Assembly: GCA_031382085.1 (NCBI GenBank)
Contig: JANMYM010000065.1
Span: forward strand, 1 to 64,000
Source: UBA964 sp031382085
GTDB taxonomy: Bacteria > Pseudomonadota > Gammaproteobacteria > Steroidobacterales > Steroidobacteraceae
Direction of reading: 5' to 3'
Length of the DNA stretch: 64,000 nt
In this document: piece after piece, positions 27,776 to 36,458 of the stretch
How positions within the stretch are numbered: the first letter of the stretch is position 1
Layout: the number at the start of each line of letters is the position of its first letter
The notes under the pieces: model-generated
What the model was told of the DNA's origin: nothing
What the model saw: only the letters and a program-made list of their open reading frames with translations
Databases searched by the model: none
Made by a program: the position numbers and the translations under genes

Positions 27776-29424
27776 CGTTTCATCTCCTCTTGCGCGCCGG
27801 CGGCCGCCGTACGCAGCCTGGGTGGCGTAACCGCGAAAATGGCATCGCTGGTCGCAATGTCACGCAGCAGTGTCGGCACACGATAATCAGCATCCGCGAA
27901 ATTTTCCGCCAGATGCATCAGGAAAGGCTTGTCGGTGCGCGCCGGCACGCGCGCAACCGCATAGGAATACAGCCGGTTGACCACGCAACTGGGCGCCGCC
28001 GGGTTGTTGCGCATTGCCACACCGAGGCCCGCCGCATCGGTAAATTTCACGCCATCGAGATTGCCGCTGGTGTCGATCGTCATGTCACGCTCAGTCGTCC
28101 GCCACTGACCCGCCCCGTCGATACGTTCGAGGGCGAGTCCGATCGGATCGGTGAGCTTGTGACAGCCGGCGCAGGATTTTTGCGTCGCATGCACCGAGAG
28201 TCTTTGCCGGGCGGTCCTGCTCGGCGCGTTAGGGTCGTTGAACAGCGAGAAATCGACGTTGCCCGGCGGGTCGGGAATTTTCTGGCATAACAACAACTCG
28301 CGCATCGCGCGGCCGCGCAGGGTCGGCGAACTGCGGCCCGGATGCGCGTACAGCGCGGCAAAACTCACCTGGCTGATCAGGCCCGCGCGCGGATCGCCTG
28401 CAGGAAATTCATAAGGCATCCAGCCACCATCGGGTCGATCCACCGGTACATGATAGATGCGGCCTAACGGGCCGCTCATGAAAGTCTTGCGCGTGGTGAA
28501 AAGATCGCGGTAGTCGCCTTGCTGGTCGAGCAGCAGGTGGGTCAGCGTGCGCAGCGTCTGTTCACGCGCATCCTGCGCAATCGCGGAGCTGAACACCGGA
28601 TAGATGATCGAGTCTTTCTCGAGCCGGTCCATGTCCTCGAACGCGAGCATGTCGTTGAAGAATGATCGCAGACCCGCCACCAGCTTCGGCGAAGCTAACA
28701 TCCGGTCGACCTGTCGCTTGATGCCGCCGGCCTTGAACAACTCGCCGTTCTCGGCCGCGCTCAGCAGTAGATCGTCCGGCGTCGAGCCCCACAGGAAGAA
28801 ACTCAGTCGCGAGGCACGCGAATAGCCATCGAGGCGCAACTTGCCCTTGTTGCCGGGATCCGCTTCCGCGTGATCGGCGATGAACAGGAATGACGGCGAC
28901 ACCAGCATCGAGCCGAGCGCCGACTCCAGGCCGCCATAGAAATCGGCAAATTGATTGCCCGCGGCTGCCGCCAGTTCGACCGGCCGCCGCAGCTCGTCAG
29001 CGTCGAGCTTGCGCCGGTACAACATGCGGCCGACCGACGCAAAGAACTGCCGTGCGCAGGCGTCGTCCGCCGCAGTTGGCGACTTCGGCAGGCACGGCAC
29101 ATAGATGTCGCGGTTCTCGGCGCTCAGCAGCTGCGAGGCAATGGAGCGCGCCATGCGATCGTACTGCTCGATACCGGCTGGCGTGATATGCGCAGCGGCC
29201 GCGCCCACTGTCAGCAGGCCGTTGGTACGCACCAGCGGGTCGAAGGTGCCGCCCACGGAAATATGCTCGCCAAACAAATCGCCAATCACACTGCGGTATT
29301 GTGGCTCCGACAGCAACCGCAGCGCCGGCTCGCCGCCCGCGACCTGCGGCGCTGACTTGCCGCAGCCGGCCAGCAGCGCCAATAGCACCGTTCCCGGTAT
29401 CCAGGCTAACAATGCAGGCTTCAC
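27772..29424 (-). CDS. DUF1592/DUF1588-type lipoprotein with CxxCH, module A
   Basis: A 550-residue protein. It starts with GTG at 29424, overlapping the upstream stop as GTGA; this yields the signal MKPALLAWIPGTVLLALLAGC with lipobox LLAGC. The body contains the successive PSD/DUF domains known from planctomycete proteins: RLLSEPQYRSVIGDLFGE (DUF1587), FSRASRLSF-like (here YSRASRLSFFLWGSTPDD; DUF1592) and the C-terminal DUF1588/1585 part. A single CxxCH, in KSCAGCHKLTDPIGLALE, could bind heme c. The lipid anchor, coupling and motif suggest an outer-membrane redox protein. Confidence 0.87.
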   Translation of the reverse strand: MKPALLAWIPGTVLLALLAGCGKSAPQVAGGEPALRLLSEPQYRSVIGDLFGEHISVGGTFDPLVRTNGLLTVGAAAAHITPAGIEQYDRMARSIASQLLSAENRDIYVPCLPKSPTAADDACARQFFASVGRMLYRRKLDADELRRPVELAAAAGNQFADFYGGLESALGSMLVSPSFLFIADHAEADPGNKGKLRLDGYSRASRLSFFLWGSTPDDLLLSAAENGELFKAGGIKRQVDRMLASPKLVAGLRSFFNDMLAFEDMDRLEKDSIIYPVFSSAIAQDAREQTLRTLTHLLLDQQGDYRDLFTTRKTFMSGPLGRIYHVPVDRPDGGWMPYEFPAGDPRAGLISQVSFAALYAHPGRSSPTLRGRAMRELLLCQKIPDPPGNVDFSLFNDPNAPSRTARQRLSVHATQKSCAGCHKLTDPIGLALERIDGAGQWRTTERDMTIDTSGNLDGVKFTDAAGLGVAMRNNPAAPSCVVNRLYSYAVARVPARTDKPFLMHLAENFADADYRVPTLLRDIATSDAIFAVTPPRLRTAAAGAQEEMKR

Positions 29425-30620
29425 AACAGTCCCTTGATATAGGCGACGATACGATCGATCGGACCCTGGCCACGGCTCGCGGTCTGGCTTGCATCGGGAT
29501 GGACCACGAAAGCCGCCACCGCAGTGAAATTGAATGCCGATGATATCGACGTGCAATTGCCGGTTTTCGGATCCGGGTAACCATCGGCGATTTCATGTGC
29601 GGCGACATGGATCGCCGGGCAATCCGAGATCGCCGTTGATGAAATGGGCCCCAGGCCGCCGATGTAGAACATCAGCTGGTCGAGGTCGTAATACCCGGCC
29701 TGCATGCCTTTGGCGGTGGCCAGATCCGGGGCGATTTCGAGGCGCAGCCGCATGTCGCGCAGCAACTGGTTCATGTACGTGTAGTTGCCGTAGAACGGCA
29801 GATTCACATCGCCGGCCTCGGTCGTCAGCACGCCATTTTTTATGCGACCCTTGAGCGAGCTGCGATAGCGCGGCTGGCCGTTAGGCGCATCGATGCGGTA
29901 ACTCGCAAAGGGCACAAACTTGCCGCCGGCATCGAGCGTGTACTGATCGATGGACCGATAGAATGTCACCGTGACGTCGTCGTCATTGCGGCTGTCGTCG
30001 ACATCGGTGATTTCGATCAGGGTCATGCCGTTGCCGTTGGACTTGCGGTTCTCGTTCTCGTTGGCTTCGTACTGGCCATAGGATCGAAAACCATAGACGC
30101 AGCCCAGCAGTCGATAGAGCTGGTTATCGACGCCCGCTGTGCCATCGACGCCGACGAATTTCTGGTGCTTGCAGGACTTGGGCGTGGGCTCGCCATTCAG
30201 CGTGCCGTCCAGGTTCATACCGTAGGACGCCTTGCTCTCGGCCAGCAGCAGTGGCGGATCCTTGACCACGGTGGGATTCATGCACACGTCTTCGCCGTTA
30301 GGTCCGCGGCGAATCGCGTTGAAATAGCGCTCCAGCCTGACCTTGAGACCGTTGCTGGTGAGCCGCGCGCGATCAAGCTTGGAGAGTCCGCGCCACCAGA
30401 TCTCATCGTAGCCAACGTTAAAACCTGCTGGGCATTCATCGACAAAGCGCGACTCGTTCATCGCGATATTGCGTACGGTAATGACGAATCCGAGAGTCCG
30501 CGATTTTGGGGCGCTGCCGGGGACCGCAGCCAGGCAAACGCCTGCCATCAATGCCAACGCCGCGCTGCGGGTCACCGAGCGTGCACTGCTGAATCTGTTA
30601 CGGGTTGAACCGGCGATCAT
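29421..30620 (-). CDS. Secreted protein of an unnamed family, module A
   Basis: A 399-residue protein with a signal sequence (TRSAALALMAGVCLAAV). I do not recognise the family, but its paralogue lies at 35.3-36.5 kb. Shared landmarks are VDECPAGFNVGYDEIWWRGL / MDECPEGPAIGNDEMWWRGL, GPNGEDVCMNPTVVKDPP, PKSCKHQKFVG, DNQLYRLLGCVYG and DGYPDPKTGNCTSISSAF. The conserved cysteines (in DECP, EDVC, KSC, LLGC and GNC) suggest disulfides, as in a periplasmic enzyme. The ATG at 30620 has AGAGGAA a few bases upstream. It leads the module A operon. Confidence 0.7.
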   Translation of the reverse strand: MIAGSTRNRFSSARSVTRSAALALMAGVCLAAVPGSAPKSRTLGFVITVRNIAMNESRFVDECPAGFNVGYDEIWWRGLSKLDRARLTSNGLKVRLERYFNAIRRGPNGEDVCMNPTVVKDPPLLLAESKASYGMNLDGTLNGEPTPKSCKHQKFVGVDGTAGVDNQLYRLLGCVYGFRSYGQYEANENENRKSNGNGMTLIEITDVDDSRNDDDVTVTFYRSIDQYTLDAGGKFVPFASYRIDAPNGQPRYRSSLKGRIKNGVLTTEAGDVNLPFYGNYTYMNQLLRDMRLRLEIAPDLATAKGMQAGYYDLDQLMFYIGGLGPISSTAISDCPAIHVAAHEIADGYPDPKTGNCTSISSAFNFTAVAAFVVHPDASQTASRGQGPIDRIVAYIKGLL

Positions 30621-30793
30621 CCGAGTTCCTCTGGATAGCACCATTGTGCGACTGCTTTGCCGGTGACGCCACGGGCGTATTTTGCGGGTTCGAGCAGTGG
30701 TCATCGCGTGCAATGGCTGGCGACCGCCCCGTGCGCTCACCGGCTGCGCAGTTCATGATAACGCCAGTCTGATCGCCGCTTCCCGGGAGTTCC
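30621..30793. promoter_or_regulatory. Divergent promoter region of module A
   Basis: The 173 bases between the module A operon (minus strand) and the CHRD gene (plus strand) must hold both promoters. It contains a GC-rich stretch (30710-30760) and no long palindrome that I can see. No -10/-35 pair was convincing. Confidence 0.4.
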
Positions 30794-31252
30794 GTGCTAA
30801 CGAACCTGCATCTGCACCGCGCCGCGCTGGCCCTGATTGCGCTGGCTGTTCTAACAATATCCCGGGCCGAAACGGCCGACGATGACATCATCTTCGCGGC
30901 CACGCTCACTGACGACGACCAAAGCACGCCCACCGAAAGTCCGGGCGCCGGCTATGCCGAGGTGCGGCTGGAACGCGCGACGCTGAAAATCACCTGGAAG
31001 GTGACTTATCGCGGCCTGACGTCCAAACCCATCGCCGCCGGATTGTATGGTCCCGAGAACGTCGGTGCGAACGCCGGACAGGTCGTGAATCTGGGCGTGA
31101 ACGGGCTGGCGAGCCCCATTCAGGGCTCGATGGTGCTGTCGGACGGCGTATTCCAGTACCTGATTACGGGCCGCGTTTACGTCAATATTCATACGACGCG
31201 CTACAAGGATGGCGAACTGCGCGGCCAGCTGCGCCGGCAACGCAAACGCTAG
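30794..31252 (+). CDS. CHRD-domain secreted protein, module A
   Basis: A 152-residue protein with a signal peptide (ALALIALAVLTISRA) and one CHRD domain (PF07452, first seen in chordin): FAATLTDDDQSTPT, ATLKITWKVTYRGLTSKPI, then GQVVNLG and the end YKDGELRGQLRRQ. The domain is extracellular and of unknown role. The start is GTG after GGGAG. Unlike its paralogue in module B, it lies on the opposite strand to the rest of its module, and it ends 7 bases from the convergent module B gene. Confidence 0.85.
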   Translation: MLTNLHLHRAALALIALAVLTISRAETADDDIIFAATLTDDDQSTPTESPGAGYAEVRLERATLKITWKVTYRGLTSKPIAAGLYGPENVGANAGQVVNLGVNGLASPIQGSMVLSDGVFQYLITGRVYVNIHTTRYKDGELRGQLRRQRKR

Positions 31253-31259
31253 TCAGGTC

Positions 31260-32351
31260 CTAGTCGTCGAAATCGCGGCGCCGCAGCAAAGGCACCCAAC
31301 CGCCTCCCGCGCCGCCAACACCCGCCGCCCATTTGTCGCCGCCGATGGCGCCCGGCTCCTGGTCGCGAGTGTGGGTGTAAAGCACGTTGCCCTTGTAGGC
31401 CCACACCAGGCCCGCGCCACCCTGGGGCGGAGCCACTGTCGTCCAGTCGCCCGCCGCTCGGGTGTTAGGTGCCGCCGCGATCGTCTGCCAGTAACGCCTG
31501 ATGCAGTCGTCATTGCACATCAGCTGCCTGGTTTTTTCCAGTTGGCCGGCGAACGTGTAGAGCGTGTGGCCGCGCGCATCGGCAAAAACCTCACCCATGT
31601 CTGAATTCTGCACGTTCACCCAGGCCGGGAGCGGTGGCGCCGCCTCGAGCACCGCCACCTGCCAGTCCTTGCTCTGTTCCAAGCCGGCGGTATCGCCCGG
31701 CCTGACATCTTCCGAGTGCAAATACAGCCGGCGGCCGCGAAACATCCACTGCCGGCCGCCATCGTTGTTAGCCGCGACGCTCCACAGGCCCTGCGCCTGC
31801 GCCAGCCAGGGCGCGTTCAACGGCGCCCAGGAATCGAGGCAGGCGTCTTCACAGCCAGATTTCTCGTCCTGCCGCCAATACAAGGTGCGGCCACGCGCAT
31901 CGGTCAGAATCCGCCCCAGGTACATCGAGCGCATCGCAATACCGGGTGGCATGGCGATCTTGTTGAACGCCACGCGCCAGGCGTTGTTGCCGGCCCCGTC
32001 ACCTAACATGCCAGCGGCGTATGAATCCTTGAGGAAGGTATAGAGCGGCCGGCCGCGCCAGGCCCATTGCGGCCCGCCATCGGCGCGCTCGATCAGCGAC
32101 CAGTCGCCGCCGCTGCTGAGCGCAGCAGCGGCGCGCAACGGCGGCCAGTTTTTCGCGCATTCGGCGACGCAGGCGGACTTCCCCGGCTGGGTGTCCTGCG
32201 CATAAAAGTACAGCGACATGCCGCGCGCGTCGGTGAGAAACTGCCCCGCGCTGGATTCGCGCAGCCGCACCTCGGCGGGAAGGCTGCCCGCTATCGCGCC
32301 CTGGGAACCCGACAGCACGACGCAGGCGATAACGCGCAGCAAACCGGTCAC
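31260..32351 (-). CDS. Secreted Lipoprotein_15-repeat protein, module B
   Basis: A 363-residue paralogue of the module A protein, with a signal peptide (MTGLLRVIACVVLSGSQG) and three repeats: GMSLYFYAQ with CVAECAKNWPP, GRTLYWRQDE with CEDACLDSWAP, and GHTLYTFAG with CNDDCIRRYW. Each repeat ends in a WAWRGRPLYT / WMFRGRRLYL / WAYKGNVLYT element. The start is GTG overlapping the DUF1552 stop (GTGA). The repeat family is uncharacterised. It closes the module B operon. Confidence 0.84.
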   Translation of the reverse strand: MTGLLRVIACVVLSGSQGAIAGSLPAEVRLRESSAGQFLTDARGMSLYFYAQDTQPGKSACVAECAKNWPPLRAAAALSSGGDWSLIERADGGPQWAWRGRPLYTFLKDSYAAGMLGDGAGNNAWRVAFNKIAMPPGIAMRSMYLGRILTDARGRTLYWRQDEKSGCEDACLDSWAPLNAPWLAQAQGLWSVAANNDGGRQWMFRGRRLYLHSEDVRPGDTAGLEQSKDWQVAVLEAAPPLPAWVNVQNSDMGEVFADARGHTLYTFAGQLEKTRQLMCNDDCIRRYWQTIAAAPNTRAAGDWTTVAPPQGGAGLVWAYKGNVLYTHTRDQEPGAIGGDKWAAGVGGAGGGWVPLLRRRDFDD

Positions 32352-33691
32352 ACGAGAATTTCAGTGATGGTCTTGGACGTCTGCTGGCTGCCGGTGCCCC
32401 ATTTTTCAACCGGCAGTCCCATGACCTGCATCGCGGTCAGGCCGATACGCGAGATGGGATCACCGTGCCCGATGATATGGTGACCGGTCTTGAGGCGGCC
32501 GCCGGCCTTGCCGATCATCATGACCGGGATGTTGTCGACCGCATGCAACTTGGCGTAGCTGGTTTCCGCATGCGCAAAGATCAGCGTGTTATCTAACAAA
32601 GTGCCCGGGCCTTCCTTGACCCTGGTGAATTTGTCGATGAAGCCCGCGAGCGCCTCCATGACGCGGCAGTTGAACCAGAACGCCTCCGGTTGATAACCGA
32701 GCTTCTGGTCGACCGCCTCTTCATGCGTCAGCGTGTGATGGGTGTAGGCCGTGCCGGGGCGGCGCAGGCTGGACAGCGCGTTGTTGAAAGCCATGTTGAA
32801 GACGCGCGTCTGGTTGCAGGCGAGCGCCATGACTAACAACTGGCTCATGGCATCGTGATTGGCCTGAGCGACCGGGATCTCAAGGCCAATGGGACCGTCT
32901 TGCGGCGCGACCGGCCGCACGCAGGCGGCGCCGGCAGGCACGCCCCGCTGCTGCACGGCCAGCTGGTTTTCCAGTTGCCGGATCGAGGTGAAGTACTCAT
33001 CGAGCCGGGCGCGGTCCGCCGCGCCCAGGCGGCGTTCAAAGCGCTGACGCTGGTCGCCGATGCCGCTCAACACACTTTGCTGCAGCATCAGATCAGGATC
33101 GGCCTTGGCAGCGGCGTTGTTAGCATCGCCGCTGGCGCCGAACAGGCGCGTGTACAACGCGAGCGGCGATACCTCGCCGGCGTTGCGGCTGTGTGTATTG
33201 CGCGCGGTGAACGAATCGCGCGGATTGCCGGTGCAGGTCATGTCGATGGACTTGAAGCGCGTGCTGCCGCCGATGGCATCGGACACGAGCACATCGATCG
33301 TCGGCGCCGGAATATCGCCGGGCGCGATCGGGGCGGTCGCCGTGCGGCAACTGACCCAACCGGTGTGGTGCACGTGATTGGGCCGGCCATCGAGCGGCGA
33401 ATTGAACTGGCCAAAGTAATTGATATGCGCAGCGTGCGGCGTCAGTGACTGGCACTCCTCCAGGAATGCCAGCTTGCTGGCGTCGGGGTGGACGGCGTGG
33501 TTTGGTGTGTGACCCATCGACCAGAACCAGGTGCCGAATCGCACCGGCAACGGCGCACCGGACGCCAGCGCCCGACCGCTGTCAGACAAAAAGCAATCGA
33601 GAAACGGTAACGCGACGCCGAGCGTCGTGCCGCCCATTGCGCCGCGCAGCACCGCGCGCCGGGTCACTGGTTTCTTGATCAGAAAACTCAT
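32348..33691 (-). CDS. DUF1552 protein, Tat-exported, module B
   Basis: A 447-residue paralogue of the module A DUF1552 protein. It has the same Tat-type start (TRRAVLRGAMGGTTLGVALP), LDCFLSDSGRAL, PVRFGTWFWSMGHTPN, the variant His-rich motif YTHHTLTHEE, and the same C-terminal phrase (KWGTGSQQTSKTITEI, against KWGTQSQTSKPISEV-like in A). Both ends overlap neighbours by ATGA/GTGA. Function unknown; expected in the periplasm as a folded protein because of the Tat signal. Confidence 0.9.
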   Translation of the reverse strand: MSFLIKKPVTRRAVLRGAMGGTTLGVALPFLDCFLSDSGRALASGAPLPVRFGTWFWSMGHTPNHAVHPDASKLAFLEECQSLTPHAAHINYFGQFNSPLDGRPNHVHHTGWVSCRTATAPIAPGDIPAPTIDVLVSDAIGGSTRFKSIDMTCTGNPRDSFTARNTHSRNAGEVSPLALYTRLFGASGDANNAAAKADPDLMLQQSVLSGIGDQRQRFERRLGAADRARLDEYFTSIRQLENQLAVQQRGVPAGAACVRPVAPQDGPIGLEIPVAQANHDAMSQLLVMALACNQTRVFNMAFNNALSSLRRPGTAYTHHTLTHEEAVDQKLGYQPEAFWFNCRVMEALAGFIDKFTRVKEGPGTLLDNTLIFAHAETSYAKLHAVDNIPVMMIGKAGGRLKTGHHIIGHGDPISRIGLTAMQVMGLPVEKWGTGSQQTSKTITEILV

Positions 33692-35331
33692 GTCGCACCT
33701 CCTGCACGCGGCTCAGGCTTCAGCTTCGAGATGGTCTGCAGCGCGTTACTCAGCGCAATGCGCCGCAGCAAGGGCCGCAACCGATAACCGTCGTCTGCGA
33801 AACTCTGCTCCAAGTAAGCCAACCAGTCCCGCTCACCCTTGTCTATCGGCCGGCCCGCCGCATAGGTGTAGGCGCGGCGCACCACACATGACGTTGCGGC
33901 CGGATCCTCGCGCATAGCCTGCCCCAGACCACGCGCATCCGCAAACTTGATGCCGTTCAGGTCGCCGCTGGCGTCGATCCGTTCGCCATTCTCGGTCAGC
34001 CGAATCTGCCCGGCGCCATCGAAATTTTCGAGCGCCAGACCGATCGGATCCATCAGTTTGTGACAGCCGGCACAGGCCGGATCGGTTGCGTGCGCGGCCA
34101 GCCGCAGGCGCGCCGTCTTGTTAGGCGAATTGGGGTTGTTGAAATTGTCGAAATTGACGTTGCCCGGCGGATCCGGGACTTTCTGGCAGAGCAGCAATTC
34201 GCGAATCGCCTTGCCCCGCAGCGTGGGTGAACTCTTGCCCGGGTGCGAGTGCAGTGCAACAAAGCTCAGCTGGGTCTGGATGCCGGCGCGCGGGTCATCC
34301 GCCGCGAACTCGAAGGGCGCCCAGCCGCCCGGTCGCGTGGCCGGCACGCGGTAGACCATGCCTAACGGCACAGTCATGAAAGTGCGGCGCGTGGTGAAAA
34401 TGTCGCGGTAGTCGCTGTCGCGCGTCACCAGCTCATCGATCAGGGTACGCAACACCTGCTCGCGCGAATCCTCGGCCGCCGCCAGGCCGAACGCCGGGTA
34501 GATCAACGTGTCTTTTTCCAGCGTCGAAAAATCATCCAGGCTCAGCATGTCGGTGAAGAACGCGCGCACGCCCTGTTTGAAGCGTGCTGAGCCCATCATC
34601 CGGTCGACCTGTTGCTCCAGGCCATCCTGGCCGGCGAGTTCGCCTTGCTCCGCGGCGGCTAACAGCGTGGAATCGGGCGTGGTGTTCCAGAGCATGAAAC
34701 TCAGCCGGCTGGCACGCGAAAAACCATCCAGTCGCCGCACATCTTTGTTAGCCGGATCGGCCTCGGCATTTTCGGTGATGAACAGGAACTCGGGCGACGT
34801 GAGCATGACCTGCAGGCCATAGGCCAGTCCGCCGTAGAAATCCTGGCGTGCGGCGGCCGCAGCCCGCGCAATTTTCAGCGGCGTGGCGATATCGTCCGGC
34901 CGGAGCGCGCGGCGATACAGCAGCCGCCCAGCCTGCTGAAAAAACAGTGTTGCACAGCCATCGTCGCCCGCGGCCGGCGCTGCGGGCTGGCAGGGAATCA
35001 GCAACTCGCGATTACCGGGCGCCACCACCTGGCGGGCTATCGAGTGCGCCAGCGCCGCAAAGCGCTCGACCCCGAACGGCGTGATCGTTGCTCGGCCCGC
35101 ACCGACAGCTAACAAGCCTGCGGTACGCACGATGGGATCGAAGCGTCCGGCGACGACGATCTGGTTGCCAAAGATGTCGGCGACCGCGTTGCGATACTGC
35201 GCCTCGGTCAGGCGGCGTACTGTCACCGGCGCGCCGGTGGTCGGCGGCTCACTGCGGCTGCAGGCCGCCAGCAGGCTCGCACCTGACAGCAGGCTGCAGA
35301 TCAACGCCAAGCGGCTGCGAACCCGCATCAT
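33688..35331 (-). CDS. DUF1592/DUF1588-type lipoprotein with CxxCH, module B
   Basis: A 547-residue paralogue of the module A protein, with lipobox SLLAAC. Conserved blocks include RRLTEAQYRNAVADIFGN, RLDGFSRASRLSFMLWNTTP, FTTRRTFMTVPLGMVYRVP, HPGKSSPTLRGKAIRELLLC and the single heme-type motif ACAGCHKLMDPIGLALENFD. Its ATG overlaps the upstream stop by ATGA. The two copies differ more in the middle and N-terminal parts than around the CxxCH. The role is unknown; an electron-transfer or oxidative function is an inference. Confidence 0.88.
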   Translation of the reverse strand: MMRVRSRLALICSLLSGASLLAACSRSEPPTTGAPVTVRRLTEAQYRNAVADIFGNQIVVAGRFDPIVRTAGLLAVGAGRATITPFGVERFAALAHSIARQVVAPGNRELLIPCQPAAPAAGDDGCATLFFQQAGRLLYRRALRPDDIATPLKIARAAAAARQDFYGGLAYGLQVMLTSPEFLFITENAEADPANKDVRRLDGFSRASRLSFMLWNTTPDSTLLAAAEQGELAGQDGLEQQVDRMMGSARFKQGVRAFFTDMLSLDDFSTLEKDTLIYPAFGLAAAEDSREQVLRTLIDELVTRDSDYRDIFTTRRTFMTVPLGMVYRVPATRPGGWAPFEFAADDPRAGIQTQLSFVALHSHPGKSSPTLRGKAIRELLLCQKVPDPPGNVNFDNFNNPNSPNKTARLRLAAHATDPACAGCHKLMDPIGLALENFDGAGQIRLTENGERIDASGDLNGIKFADARGLGQAMREDPAATSCVVRRAYTYAAGRPIDKGERDWLAYLEQSFADDGYRLRPLLRRIALSNALQTISKLKPEPRAGGAT

Positions 35332-36458
35332 CGCCGCGCTTCCACGGCGGTCGTATGAATCGCAAATGCGGGCAACGCGTCAATTTTGAAGGCCGACGAG
35401 ATCGCCGTGCAGTCGCCGGTCTTCGGATCGGGATAGCCGTCCGCCAGTTCCCTCGCGGCTGTATACAAAGCCGGGCAGCTCCAGTCGCCGGTGGCAATGA
35501 GGAACTCGATCTTGAGCATGTATTCCCACCACTTGTCGAAATCGTAGTACCCGCCCACCAGCCCCTGCACGCTGCCCGCGGCACCCGGCGTGAGATCCAT
35601 GGAAAGGTGCATGTCGCGCAACTGTATTTCCGCAAAGGCGCTGTTGGCGTAGAACGGCAGCTTGGCGTCGATCGGCTCAGTGGTCAGCACGCCATCGACG
35701 ATCCGTCCGCGCGCGACCGCGCCGTAACGTGGCTTGCCCGCGTTGCTGTCCACGCGGTAGCTCGCATAGGGCAGGATGCGTCCCGCGGCGTCGATCGAAA
35801 ACGGGTCCGCGGCACGATAGAACGCCACACGCACGTCCGGCGAGTTGCGTGGATCGGTAACGCCGGTGATTTCCATCAGGATCACGCCGCGGCCGCTGTT
35901 GCGGCGTTCCTCGTTACCAAACGTGTCCAGCACGCCGTTATGGCGCCAGCCGTAGTGACAACCTAACAAACGATACATCTGGTTGTCGACGCCCGGCGTG
36001 CCACGCTCGCTGACAAAATTCTTGTGCGGGCAGGACTTGGGCGTCGCCTGATCGTCGTTCGAGCCATCGAGATTGAATCCGTACGACACCACGCCCTGCA
36101 CCGTGCGCAGTGGCGGTTCTTTGATGACGGTCGGGTTCCAGCAGACATCCTCGCCCTTGGGCCCGCGCAGTACCGAAGCAAAGCGCCGGTCCACGGGTTG
36201 CACGAGGCCGTTCTCGGTCAGCTTGTCCCTGTCGGCACGCGACAGGCCGCGCCACCACATTTCGTCGTTGCCGATCGCGGGTCCTTCCGGACACTCATCC
36301 ATGAACTGCGTTTCGTAGACTGCATTGTTGAAGTTGGCGATCACATAGGCGAGCGTCTGAGGGCCGCCGGTCGACGGCGGAGCCGCCGCCGCACTGGCCA
36401 GCAACAGCGCGAGTCCCGCGCTTATCCACCGGCGTCCCAAAGTCAGCATGGCCTTCAT
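35328..36458 (-). CDS. Secreted protein of an unnamed family, module B
   Basis: A 376-residue paralogue of the module A protein, with a signal peptide (ISAGLALLLASAAAAP). It keeps MDECPEGPAIGNDEMWWRGL, RGPKGEDVCWNPTVIKEPP, PKSCPHKNFVS, DNQMYRLLGCHYGW and DGYPDPKTGDCTAISSAFK. The ATG at 36458 overlaps the CHRD stop (ATGA), and the stop overlaps the next start. I cannot name the family. A globular periplasmic enzyme or binding protein with several disulfides is the best description. Confidence 0.72.
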   Translation of the reverse strand: MKAMLTLGRRWISAGLALLLASAAAAPPSTGGPQTLAYVIANFNNAVYETQFMDECPEGPAIGNDEMWWRGLSRADRDKLTENGLVQPVDRRFASVLRGPKGEDVCWNPTVIKEPPLRTVQGVVSYGFNLDGSNDDQATPKSCPHKNFVSERGTPGVDNQMYRLLGCHYGWRHNGVLDTFGNEERRNSGRGVILMEITGVTDPRNSPDVRVAFYRAADPFSIDAAGRILPYASYRVDSNAGKPRYGAVARGRIVDGVLTTEPIDAKLPFYANSAFAEIQLRDMHLSMDLTPGAAGSVQGLVGGYYDFDKWWEYMLKIEFLIATGDWSCPALYTAARELADGYPDPKTGDCTAISSAFKIDALPAFAIHTTAVEARR

